Assembly: GCF_016900895.1 (NCBI RefSeq)
Contig: NZ_JAFEUN010000029.1
Coordinates: 1-41,179, forward strand
DNA: 41,179 nt
Origin: Parashewanella hymeniacidonis
GTDB taxonomy: Bacteria; Pseudomonadota; Gammaproteobacteria; Enterobacterales; Shewanellaceae
Direction of reading: 5' to 3'
The notes under the pieces are model-generated. The model searched no databases. It was not told the origin of the DNA and saw only the letters and a list, made by a program, of their open reading frames with translations. Below, piece after piece: positions 28,407 through 37,400 of the stretch (its first letter is position 1; every line of letters starts with the position of its first letter). A program made the translations under genes and the position numbers.

Positions 28407-29204
28407 TTACGTAAGTATCAGCTCTTTGACAATTCTTGCACCGAAGTATCCTAGAGATAATAAGGTCGCACCACTTAATGTATAGATAACGGCAGTACGA
28501 ACTTTACAACCTACCCAGTATTGTTGCCATAGCATTACGATGTAGACAAACCATGCAATGATCGACAATACCGCTTTATGTCCTTTACTTTCAGCAAACA
28601 TGTCATCTAAGAAGATAAATCCAGTAGCGAGGGATAAGCTGAGTAAAATTACGCCAATGACCACAAGGTGGTAAAGCTGCTTCTCAACGGTCATTAATGG
28701 GGGAATAGCTGGACTTAATATTAGCTGTTTACTCTTGAGTTTATGTTGTATAACAGCAAGTTGTATTGCGTATAAGGCTGCAATCATTAGTGTGCTATAG
28801 GCCATTAATGAAAGTATGACATGTCCCAAAACTTCTGGATAAAGCTCAAAGTGATAAATGTACTTTGGCGGAACGAGCCACAGGAGTGCGACGGACAATA
28901 CTGAGCAAGCGTAGATAACTGGCACAACAACAATGACCTTCATCCGCATTAATACAACGGTGAATGTAAGTGCAATAATCCAGTTAACGATAGAAATAAC
29001 ATTGGTCAGACTAAAGTTTTGCCCATCAGGCGTAAATATCGCCTGCGAAAGTGCAGCGGCGTGTAATGCCACGGCAATAGCAGCCATAATAACAACGGCC
29101 TTGCGGTTTGGTCCTTGTGTATGAAATAAACGACTGATAACAAGGATTAATGCACAACAATAAAAAAACATTGCAGACGCAGAAAAAATAACCATTGAAG
29201 ACAA
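28407..29204 (-). CDS. ypjD: CcsA-like inner-membrane protein YpjD
   Basis: A 265-residue membrane protein with about eight hydrophobic segments, matching YpjD of the cytochrome c assembly (CcsA/CcmC-like) superfamily. It is reported in E. coli to affect magnesium/cobalt transport together with corB (also called corE). Conserved features are the HVILSLMAYSTLMIAALYAIQL segment, the aromatic-rich membrane helices and GHKAVLSIIAWFVYIVMLWQ near the C-terminus. TTG at 29204 is chosen as the start because AAGGA lies seven bases upstream; the ATG three codons later is too far from it. It is divergent from ffh and precedes corB by 100 bases. Confidence 0.88.
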   Translation of the reverse strand: MSSMVIFSASAMFFYCCALILVISRLFHTQGPNRKAVVIMAAIAVALHAAALSQAIFTPDGQNFSLTNVISIVNWIIALTFTVVLMRMKVIVVVPVIYACSVLSVALLWLVPPKYIYHFELYPEVLGHVILSLMAYSTLMIAALYAIQLAVIQHKLKSKQLILSPAIPPLMTVEKQLYHLVVIGVILLSLSLATGFIFLDDMFAESKGHKAVLSIIAWFVYIVMLWQQYWVGCKVRTAVIYTLSGATLLSLGYFGARIVKELILT

Positions 29205-29385
29205 AATCTATTCCTTTAGGAGAACTCTCGATTTATCAACATATATTGTGTAATCGGGAAACCCTAGTCGCAAGGAACTATCCAAAGAGAGTTCCTAGTT
29301 AAATTAATACCGTAAAATTTAACTGTTTTTTTGAATAAGCGCGAGTTTAATTTCACCTAAATGCTGTTCAAGTTAATAAATTAGG

Positions 29386-29391
29386 TATAAT
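29386..29391 (+). promoter_or_regulatory. Candidate -10 element for ffh
   Basis: TATAAT lies 66 bases before the ffh ATG. No good -35 is seen at 16-18 bases upstream. The leader contains the GC-richer stretch GATCGTCCTTGGGGCGA followed by AGGGG. Confidence 0.4.
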
Positions 29392-29457
29392 ACACTCAAT
29401 TTTATGAACGGATAAGGGATCGTCCTTGGGGCGAACTCTAGGGGTAAAGCTCAGGAT

Positions 29458-30831
29458 ATGTTTGAGAATCTTAGTGACAGACTGTCGCGTACCTTAAAAA
29501 ATATCAGTGGCCGCGGTCGCCTAACTGAAGACAATATCAAAGAAACATTGCGTGAAGTACGAATGGCGTTGTTAGAGGCTGACGTTGCTTTACCTGTAGT
29601 ACGCGAGTTCGTTAAAAACGTTAAAGAGCGAGCAGTTGGTCAGGAAGTCTCTAAGAGCCTTACACCAGGGCAAGTTTTTGTAAAAATCGTTCAGACAGAG
29701 CTTGAGAAAGCCATGGGCGAATCTAACGAAACGCTCGACTTATCTGCACAGCCGCCAGCCGTTATCATGATGGCTGGTTTACAAGGTGCAGGTAAAACTA
29801 CCAGTGTTGCTAAGCTTTCTAAGTTGCTACGTGAGAGACATAAGAAAACTGTTCTTGTAGTAAGTGCTGACGTCTACCGCCCTGCAGCGATCAAACAGCT
29901 TGAAACACTTGCAAGTGAAGTTGAAGTTGAGTTTTTCCCATCGGACGTAAGTCAAAAGCCTGTTGAAATTGCTAATGCGGCTATAGCTCATGCAAAATTA
30001 AAATTCATTGATGTAGTTATCGTCGATACTGCAGGTCGTTTGCATGTTGATGATGCAATGATGGATGAAATTAAAGAGCTTCATGCTTCAATCACTCCGG
30101 TTGAGACTTTATTTACTGTCGATGCAATGACAGGTCAAGATGCAGCAAATACAGCTAAAGCTTTTAACGAAGCATTACCTCTGACTGGTATCATTCTTAC
30201 CAAAGTTGATGGTGATGCGCGTGGTGGTGCAGCACTATCGATTCGTCATCTTACTGGCAAACCAATTAAATTTTTAGGTGTTGGTGAAAAAACAGATGCC
30301 TTAGAGCCGTTTCATCCAGATCGTATTGCTTCTCGTATTCTTGGTATGGGCGATGTTCTTTCTCTGATTGAAGAAGTCGAACGTGGCGTAGACAAAGACA
30401 AAGCCATGAAAATGGCCAAGAAGCTAAAAACTGGCGGAGGTTTCGATTTAGAAGACTTCCGTGAGCAGCTTTCGCAAATGAAAAATATGGGCGGCATGAT
30501 GAACATGCTTGAAAAGCTGCCTGGAGTTGGGCAATTACCCCCTGAGGCATTAGCTCAAGTGCAAGATGGTAAAATGACTAATCAGATGGAAGCCATCATC
30601 AACTCTATGACGAAAAAAGAGCGTGCACGCCCAGATCTCATTAAAGGTTCTCGCAAGCGTCGTATTGCCAAAGGCTCTGGAACTCAAATTCAAGATGTGA
30701 ATCGCCTTTTAAAGCAATTTACCCAGATGCAAAAAATGATGAAAAAAATGTCCTCAAAAGGTGGCATGACTAAGATGATGCGAGGCATGCAGGGGATGCT
30801 GCCACCAGGTATGAAGATGCCCGGGCGTTAA
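29458..30831 (+). CDS. ffh: Signal recognition particle protein Ffh (SRP54)
   Basis: Ffh binds 4.5S RNA and signal sequences of nascent inner-membrane proteins and hands them to FtsY. The 457 residues show the N domain, the G domain with GLQGAGKTTSVAKL (P-loop), DVYRPAAIKQLE, VDTAGRLHVD and LTKVDGDARGGAA, and a methionine-rich M domain from about 330 on ending in MMRGMQGMLPPGMKMPGR. Every GTPase motif is intact. The sequence is very close to E. coli Ffh. Its nearest RBS candidates are AGGA just before the ATG and AGGGG further upstream, neither ideal. Confidence 0.97.
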   Translation: MFENLSDRLSRTLKNISGRGRLTEDNIKETLREVRMALLEADVALPVVREFVKNVKERAVGQEVSKSLTPGQVFVKIVQTELEKAMGESNETLDLSAQPPAVIMMAGLQGAGKTTSVAKLSKLLRERHKKTVLVVSADVYRPAAIKQLETLASEVEVEFFPSDVSQKPVEIANAAIAHAKLKFIDVVIVDTAGRLHVDDAMMDEIKELHASITPVETLFTVDAMTGQDAANTAKAFNEALPLTGIILTKVDGDARGGAALSIRHLTGKPIKFLGVGEKTDALEPFHPDRIASRILGMGDVLSLIEEVERGVDKDKAMKMAKKLKTGGGFDLEDFREQLSQMKNMGGMMNMLEKLPGVGQLPPEALAQVQDGKMTNQMEAIINSMTKKERARPDLIKGSRKRRIAKGSGTQIQDVNRLLKQFTQMQKMMKKMSSKGGMTKMMRGMQGMLPPGMKMPGR

Positions 30832-30844
30832 TATGATATCCGCA

Positions 30845-30890
30845 ACCATTCAAGATGCAAAAATTTGTCTCTTGAATGGTCATGGGTATA
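30845..30890. repeat. Hairpin plus shared terminal motif after ffh
   Basis: ACCATTCAAGA (30845-30855) and TCTTGAATGGT (30870-30880) form an 11-base perfect stem with a 14-base loop, followed by TCATGGGTATA (30880-30890). That 11-base motif is identical to the outer end of the inverted-repeat element at 26750-27017. There is no U-tract. It may be a small relative of that element or the 3' end of ffh mRNA. Confidence 0.5.
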
Positions 30891-30929
30891 AACAAACTGA
30901 ATAAACTCCGCAAAAAATAGCCAATTTGG

Positions 30930-30957
30930 TTGCAATTATTAGTAACTCAGGTAAAAT
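30930..30957 (+). promoter_or_regulatory. Candidate promoter of the rpsP-rimM-trmD-rplS operon
   Basis: TTGCAA (30930-30935) and TAAAAT (30952-30957) are 16 bases apart. Transcription would start near 30964, about 88 bases before the rpsP ATG and just before a terminator-like hairpin. Confidence 0.55.
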
Positions 30958-30972
30958 TTTGCGGCTTTCTTT

Positions 30973-31013
30973 CTGGAACTCTATGCGAACACAGGGTTCC
31001 AGTTTTATTTTTT
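30973..31013 (+). terminator. Terminator-like hairpin in the rpsP leader (possible attenuator)
   Basis: CTGGAAC (30973-30979) and GTTCCAG (30996-31002) form a 7-base stem, extendable by CT/AG past a mismatch, followed by TTTTATTTTTT. It is a plausible intrinsic terminator. It lies downstream of the candidate operon promoter and 38 bases before rpsP, so it could stop ffh read-through, attenuate the operon, or both. Confidence 0.65.
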
Positions 31014-31051
31014 GCCTATATAAAGGCAAAGCATTAGAGGAATAAAAACGC

Positions 31052-31300
31052 ATGGTTACCATTCGTTTAGCTCGTGGTGGCGCAAAAAAGCGTCCTTTCT
31101 ACAATATCGTTGTTACTGATAGCCGTAACGCTCGTGATGGTCGTTTCATCGAACGTCTAGGTTTCTTCAACCCTTTAGCTAAAGGTCAAGAAGAAACTTT
31201 ACGTGTTGATTTAGATCGTGTTGATCACTGGGTTGATACTGGTGCTCAAGTTTCAGATCGCGTAGCGAAGCTAGTTAAAGACGCTCGTAAAGCGGCTTAA
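31052..31300 (+). CDS. rpsP: 30S ribosomal protein S16
   Basis: S16 is a small-subunit protein needed for 30S assembly. The 82-residue product starts [20 protein letters not shown] and has the conserved [20 protein letters not shown]; length equals the E. coli protein. GAGGA precedes the ATG. It is the first gene of the conserved operon rpsP-rimM-trmD-rplS, which mixes ribosomal proteins with an assembly factor and a tRNA methyltransferase. Confidence 0.98.
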   Translation: MVTIRLARGGAKKRPFYNIVVTDSRNARDGRFIERLGFFNPLAKGQEETLRVDLDRVDHWVDTGAQVSDRVAKLVKDARKAA

Positions 31301-31320
31301 TAGCAGTAAGGTATAAATTG

Positions 31321-31851
31321 ATGAACGACAACCAGCAGCCGTTAATTCTCGGCAAAATCGGTGCCAGTCATGGTGTCAAAGGTTGGATAAAAGTCACGGC
31401 TTATACCGACTCTGTTAAAGGTATTTTTGATTATTCACCGTGGTTGTTAAAAGAAAACGGCCAATGGCGAGAAGTAAAGGTAATTAACTGGCGTCAACAA
31501 GGTAAAGTCGTTATTGCTGAACTTGAAGGCGTTGAATCCAGAGAACAAGCTCAACTACTCACACATTGTGAAATTGGCGTGTTACCTGAAAATATGCAGC
31601 AGTTGCCGGAAGGTGAGTTCTATTGGAAAGATCTAATAGGCTGTGAAGTTACCAATACAAAAGGTTATAACATGGGGCAAGTTGAACAGTTGTTAGAGAC
31701 TGGCTCAAATGATGTACTTCAAGTTAAAGCTAATATCAAAGATGCATTTGGCAAAAAGGAACGTTTGATTCCTTTTGTCCCGGAACAATTCATTATTGAT
31801 GTGAATGTTGCGGAGAAAAAGATTTTAGTGGAATGGGATCCGGACTTTTAG
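31321..31851 (+). CDS. rimM: Ribosome maturation factor RimM
   Basis: RimM binds S19 and helps mature the 3' domain of 16S rRNA in the 30S subunit. The 176 residues show the N-terminal RimM barrel ([18 protein letters not shown]) and the C-terminal PRC-like barrel with [13 protein letters not shown], the conserved pair of aromatic residues, and [15 protein letters not shown]. The ATG at 31321 is chosen over the TTG one codon before it because AAGG lies nine bases upstream. One base separates its stop from trmD. Confidence 0.96.
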   Translation: MNDNQQPLILGKIGASHGVKGWIKVTAYTDSVKGIFDYSPWLLKENGQWREVKVINWRQQGKVVIAELEGVESREQAQLLTHCEIGVLPENMQQLPEGEFYWKDLIGCEVTNTKGYNMGQVEQLLETGSNDVLQVKANIKDAFGKKERLIPFVPEQFIIDVNVAEKKILVEWDPDF

Positions 31852-31852
31852 A

Positions 31853-32596
31853 ATGTGGCTAGGAATAGTTACACTTTTTCCAGAGATGTTTCGAGCAGTT
31901 ACAGACTTTGGGGTTACGGGTCGAGCCGTTAAAAACGGTCTACTAGAGTTGCATACGTGGAATCCTAGAGATTTCACCCATGATAAACATAAAACTGTGG
32001 ATGATCGCCCATTTGGCGGTGGCCCAGGAATGTTAATGATGGTGCAGCCGTTAAGAGATGCAATCCATGCTGCGAAAAAAGCAGCAGGTGATGGTGTAAA
32101 AGTGGTTTATTTGTCTCCTCAAGGTCGAAAGCTGACTCAGCAAGGCGTTGAAGAGTTATCAGAAAACCAGAAGTTGATTTTGGTGTGTGGTCGCTATGAA
32201 GGTATCGACGAACGCATCATTCAGACTGAAGTGGACGAAGAGTGGTCAATTGGTGATTACGTGCTTTCGGGCGGTGAACTACCAGCGATGACTCTTGTTG
32301 ATTCTGTTTCGAGATTGGTGCCTGGTGTACTAGGTAAGCAAGCTTCGGCAGAGCAAGACTCATTTTCGGATGGCTTGTTAGATTGTCCACACTTTACACG
32401 ACCAGAATCGTTGGATGGCCTTAACGTGCCAAAGATGTTGCTCAGTGGCAACCACAAAAACATAAAACGCTGGCGTCATCAGCAAAGTTTGATACGAACA
32501 TTGCAGAGACGGCCAGAATTATTTGAAAATCTAGCTCTGACTGACCAACAAATGTCACTACTGGCCGAGGCGTTAGCCGAGACAGAAAAAGAGTAG
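31853..32596 (+). CDS. trmD: tRNA (guanine-37-N1)-methyltransferase TrmD
   Basis: TrmD methylates G37 next to the anticodon and prevents +1 frameshifting. The 247 residues match the family from [20 protein letters not shown] onward. The trefoil-knot SAM site is visible as [13 protein letters not shown] and [17 protein letters not shown], with the C-terminal [10 protein letters not shown] and LLSGNH. It is eight residues shorter than E. coli TrmD, at the variable C-terminus. It sits within the rpsP operon. Confidence 0.98.
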   Translation: MWLGIVTLFPEMFRAVTDFGVTGRAVKNGLLELHTWNPRDFTHDKHKTVDDRPFGGGPGMLMMVQPLRDAIHAAKKAAGDGVKVVYLSPQGRKLTQQGVEELSENQKLILVCGRYEGIDERIIQTEVDEEWSIGDYVLSGGELPAMTLVDSVSRLVPGVLGKQASAEQDSFSDGLLDCPHFTRPESLDGLNVPKMLLSGNHKNIKRWRHQQSLIRTLQRRPELFENLALTDQQMSLLAEALAETEKE

Positions 32597-32645
32597 CTAT
32601 TACTTAACGTAATATGGTTCAGTTAATTCTAGAACGGAGTAATAA

Positions 32646-32996
32646 ATGAACAACATCATTAAAATGCTCAATGATGAGCAGTTAAAAACAGACGTACCAG
32701 AGTTCAGTGCAGGTGATACTGTAGTTGTTTCTGTACGTGTAAAAGAAGGTAACAAAGAGCGTCTTCAGGCTTTCGAAGGTGTAGTTATCGCTAAACGTAA
32801 CCGTGGCCTGCATTCAGCATTCACAGTACGTAAAATCTCTAATGGTGAAGGCGTTGAGCGTGCATTCCAAACGCACAGCCCAGCAGTAGCTAAGATTGAA
32901 GTTAAGCGTCGTGGTCGCGTTCGTCGCGCTAAGCTTTACTATCTACGTGAACGTTCAGGTAAATCTGCACGTATCCGTGAGAAGCTTGCTAAGTAA
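32646..32996 (+). CDS. rplS: 50S ribosomal protein L19
   Basis: L19 lies at the 30S-50S interface. The 116-residue product carries the family features [40 protein letters not shown] and the basic tail [21 protein letters not shown] good RBS (ACGGAG) precedes the ATG. It is the last gene of its operon; a strong intrinsic terminator follows. Confidence 0.98.
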   Translation: MNNIIKMLNDEQLKTDVPEFSAGDTVVVSVRVKEGNKERLQAFEGVVIAKRNRGLHSAFTVRKISNGEGVERAFQTHSPAVAKIEVKRRGRVRRAKLYYLRERSGKSARIREKLAK

Positions 32997-33036
32997 TCAT
33001 TACTTAGAAAATAGATTTAGACGCAGTGTTCGCACG

Positions 33037-33063
33037 AAAAACCGCCTTTTAGGGCGGTTTTTT
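33037..33063 (+). terminator. Intrinsic terminator after rplS
   Basis: A 10-base stem AAAAACCGCC/GGCGGTTTTT with a six-base loop (TTTTAG) and further T residues. It ends the ribosomal operon 40 bases past the rplS stop. Confidence 0.92.
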
Positions 33064-33153
33064 GTTTTTGCTACTTTATTCTCTTGATATACAGACTCAC
33101 CTATTGCTACATTTCATTACTCTATTTTATTTGCTGATAGGTGACAGATTAAA

Positions 33154-34293
33154 ATGTCAGAAAAAACCACTGATGCACTTGAACTCTTACGAAACGACAT
33201 TGATAAGGTCGATCAGCAATTACTCGATTTGCTGAAGCAACGACTCAATTTGGTCGCTAAAGTAGGTGAAGTAAAACACAGTGCAGGTTTACCTATTTAT
33301 GCACCGAATCGAGAAGCTTCAATGTTGGCCAAACGGCGAGGTGAAGCCGAGGAATTGGGTGTTTCTCCACAACTCATTGAAGACGTTTTACGGCGGTTAA
33401 TGCGTGAGTCATATCAGAATGAGAAGAACGTTGGCTTTAAGCAAGTTAATCCCGAGCTTGATCATGTTGTAATTGTTGGTGGCAATGGCAGTCTTGGTGA
33501 TTTATTTAAGCAAATGCTTTCACTGTCAGGTTATCAAGTTCATGTGCTTGATAAAGACGATTGGCACTTAGCGGATATTTTATTTGATGGAGTAGGTTTA
33601 GTGATTGTCTCTGTGCCAATCTCAAAAACCTGTGAAGTGATAAAACAAAAATTAGCTAACTTACCTGATGATTGTATTTTGGCTGATTTAACTTCAGTAA
33701 AATCTGAACCTATCAATACAATGCTTGAAACGCATTCTGGCCCTGTGATTGGTTTGCACCCTATGTTTGGGCCTGATGTAACTAGCTTTGCTAAGCAAGT
33801 TATGGTGATTTGTCACGGTCGCCAAGTTGAAAAATATCAATGGTTACTTGAGCAAATTAAGATTTGGGGCGCACATCTTGTTGAGGCTAATGCTGATGAA
33901 CATGATGAAGCCATGCAAGTAGTTCAGGCTCTAAGGCACTTTTCTACCTTTGCTTACGGTTTGAACTTGTTTAAATCGGGTGTTGAAATTAAGCAGTTAT
34001 TGAAATTCAGCTCTCCAATCTATCGACTCGAACTCGCTATGGTAGGGCGCTTATTTGCTCAAAATGCTGAGCTTTATGCGGACATTATTTTTGCTCAAAA
34101 ACAAAATGTAAACCGAGTAGAGCATTACGCTGATAATTATCTTGAATGTGTTGATATGCTCAAGAATATGGATAGGGAGTTATTTGTTGATAACTTTAAT
34201 CAAGTATCCAAATGGTTAGGTGATTTTGCTGAGCAATTCCAGCAAGAGAGTCGTGTTATGCTGCAGTCTGCGGCTGATTTGAAAAGTCGATAA
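33154..34293 (+). CDS. tyrA: Bifunctional chorismate mutase/prephenate dehydrogenase TyrA
   Basis: TyrA converts chorismate to prephenate and then 4-hydroxyphenylpyruvate in tyrosine synthesis. The 379-residue product has an N-terminal AroQ chorismate mutase domain (about 8-90: [32 protein letters not shown]) and a dehydrogenase domain with the NAD loop [22 protein letters not shown] and [13 protein letters not shown]. All are typical; the loop reads GGNGSLG where E. coli has GGGGQMG, still GxGxxG. AGGTGA precedes the ATG. In relatives tyrA usually neighbours aroF and pheA; neither is next to it here. Confidence 0.97.
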   Translation: MSEKTTDALELLRNDIDKVDQQLLDLLKQRLNLVAKVGEVKHSAGLPIYAPNREASMLAKRRGEAEELGVSPQLIEDVLRRLMRESYQNEKNVGFKQVNPELDHVVIVGGNGSLGDLFKQMLSLSGYQVHVLDKDDWHLADILFDGVGLVIVSVPISKTCEVIKQKLANLPDDCILADLTSVKSEPINTMLETHSGPVIGLHPMFGPDVTSFAKQVMVICHGRQVEKYQWLLEQIKIWGAHLVEANADEHDEAMQVVQALRHFSTFAYGLNLFKSGVEIKQLLKFSSPIYRLELAMVGRLFAQNAELYADIIFAQKQNVNRVEHYADNYLECVDMLKNMDRELFVDNFNQVSKWLGDFAEQFQQESRVMLQSAADLKSR

Positions 34294-34306
34294 ATATAGC
34301 ATCTAC

Positions 34307-34334
34307 CAAAAGGAGTAAAGTTTCCTTTTGTTTT
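34307..34334 (+). terminator. Intrinsic terminator after tyrA
   Basis: CAAAAGGA (34307-34314) and TCCTTTTG (34323-34330) form an 8-base stem with an eight-base loop, followed by TTTT. It isolates tyrA from the large gene downstream. Confidence 0.72.
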
Positions 34335-34433
34335 CTGCTTCATTAAACCTTATTAATAGAGCCGTTATTTATCGCAGATTCAGTGTTCGATCCCTTATAA
34401 TTATAAATAAGAATAATATGTTTATCAGGTCAT

Positions 34434-37400
34434 ATGACTCAGGTTAGCAATGCACGTCATACTATTAATCCTAATGAAAGCTTTGGAGATTTAAAATCTC
34501 CTGACCAAAATAGTGAAATTGCTCAAAGAGATCGTAAGGTTAGTTTTAAAGCAAAAGCCACGTACTTTGTTAAAACTTATACTGTGGGTGTTAGTCAAGA
34601 TGGTAGACTTTATATCTTTCATCGAGGTGGTAATGTTTATCTTGATCAAGCTTCAAGTAAGCATCTCACATCACAAAAACTTCTTCCTCAAATACTATGC
34701 CACGATTCTACGCCCACCATTATTAAGGTTAAAACTTTAGCAGTATCTCAGTCTGAAACAAGAAAAGAAATATTGAGCACGTTTACAACAAATGCACTAT
34801 GTGATTTCTGTCGGGTAGCAATAGTATCTGATCAAATACAACAATTTTCTGGTGCTCTAAAGCAGATCTATACTAGTAGCAGAAGTGATTTTTTAGATTT
34901 ACTCAAAGCACTTACTGAAGAAGAACGATTGGAGCTAATGTCCCTTCCCGAGATTGTAGTTGAAGCTGAATCAATAAATCTTTCTTTGCCCAATTCTAAA
35001 CAAATCAACCTTACAGAAAAAGTGGGGCATCAAGAAAAGCAGGAGGCTTTAACGCAAGCCTTGGTAAATAGTGGAGATTTTGTTGTAAAGAAAAGTTTTG
35101 AAAGTGAAGCTTCTTGGTCTTACTTAGACGTTACAATGCTTTCACCCTCAAGTTCAACAAATGATGAGGGGGTAAATTGCAATCAGGTCAGCCCTGATTC
35201 ACAGACACTTATATTAAGTCGTTTTCCAGAATTACTCTTACCAACAGGTAGCAGTGGCCTGAGCTGCAATTTTGGTTCAGCACATCAAAATGCTGTCATT
35301 AGCGTGTATTTATCACTTCCAGATTCTGAAAGGAAGGCATTTCTAAGTAGCCTTTCTGATGAAACTTTAAAGGCTCAATTGGAATATTTATTTCGTTCTT
35401 TAAATAGCACACTTGAAGTGAAAATAGATGATGGAACGTTAAATGCCAAAGTAAGTACCCAAGAATGGAAAGCACAATTACTAGAAACATTTAAGCAATT
35501 ACCTCAACAACGCCAAATTGTACTATTTAAATGTCTAGATCGTGAACTGCAAGTTCAGCTATTGAATGGTTTAAGTTCAGTGGAGATTGATGCGTGCTTT
35601 ATTAAACAACTTGCAGTTGAACTTTCTTCTGATGAGATCGCTCAATTAATATCACCAGAAAGCCATAACGAAGTCTTTGGAGGGAATTTATCAGTCCTCC
35701 CTTTAAGCGAGAAGGTAATTGAGAGTTTAATACGATCATTGTCGGTACCAAAAGCAACTTATCTATATTGCATTTCTCCAGATTATATTGAGAGTAAAAT
35801 CATTGAAAAAAATGAAGAAGTCATAGGCAGAGGCTTTGAATGTATATTTGATGAGGTTATATGCTTTTTAATGTTTCTCTCTGAGATAAGAGAAACTAAT
35901 GACAAGAGAAAGCAGGTATATTCATTCGAAAAAGTTATGAAGTTTGTTGAAACAGGTGAATTTAAGGCGTATTCACAATCTTCATATGACTCACCTGACA
36001 AGCTTAAATTTGTATTCAATAAACTTGAACAAGTTAATAAACATGCTTCGCATTCAATATTACAAGTTTGGTTTAAATCAGACTTAGACCATTTTTGCCA
36101 AATCTATCAATGTATTGATAGTGAATTTTTGACTGAATCAAAGAGGAATTATCTAGAGTTAAACTCATTAATGATTAATTTTTCGATTAATGGGTGTTTA
36201 TGCGCATGTCGTTTATTACCTTTAAATTATGCTCAAGCTCTATATTCTAAATTGTTGGGTTCAAGTGAAACTGGTTTAAATGAGGAATTAATTCAAGCAA
36301 CTGAAAGTTTAAGCAAATACCCAAAATTTTTACCGCATAATATAGAGCTTCTTTCAAGATTAGCTAAAGGCTTGAAAGGAGGTGCGAAACTAAATTCATT
36401 ACTTTATCTACTGTTCCAAGCACAACCCGACTTTCAAAATGCTGTAAAAGTGCTTTCTAAGGAGCAGTGGGAAGACCCAGTCGTTGTAGGTTATTGTATA
36501 GATGAGCTATCTGATAGCGCTATACAAAAGCTACTTGTTGACATTGAAAGTTCTGAAATTTGTACTGTATTCATCTCAACTGTTCAGCCTAAAACTAGGC
36601 AAAATAAAATATATAGGTACATAGCTCAGCATAAACCGAAATTTTTCCTTGACTTGTTTTCAGAGGGAGAAACTGTAAGTCGTAAAGAATTGATCAATGC
36701 AATCTCTCCCAGCCATCAGCAGGCTGTATTTACCGATGGAGTAAAACAGTCCTCCGACCTAAAAGGCGCCCTGATGTTCCTTTTAATCAGTGATTTAAAT
36801 GAAGAACAAATGTGTGCAGCATTTAAAGCAATTGAAATTGAATTTAGCGATAATTTAATTAAGCAGATTTCGCAGCTCGAACTGTCTGAAACAGAAGTAG
36901 ATGTTTTGATGTTATTCATTTCTAAGTTACACGAGGAAGGCCTTAATAACGCTTTACCTATTGATGTCTGTCATTACTTATTGTCTATTCGACCAAAGCA
37001 AGCTGCAACACTGATATTTGATAAGTTGGCAATGAATGTAACAGAATTGATGAGAGGATATAAAGGTGGAAACTATGAAACGATCTTTAAGACGATATTT
37101 GAATCGTTTGGAAGTTATGATGAGCTCAAGCGTACTAATTTGCTGGGAACATTTCTTTCACAGGTTTGTGAATTAGAAAGTACTCCCGATTCCGTAATAG
37201 TTTTGGTGTTTGAGGGAATGCAGCATAAAGAACGATTAGAAATAATTATTAAACACCCTAAAATAATAAAACGGTTGGATAGACCTCAGTTACATAAGTC
37301 ACTATCTGCTCTAGTCATTGCTGGCGAAGATATAACAGAAGCAGAAGATGCCTCTAGAGAGCAAAAAGAATTCTTTAATTTTTCTCTCGATGCAAAACAA

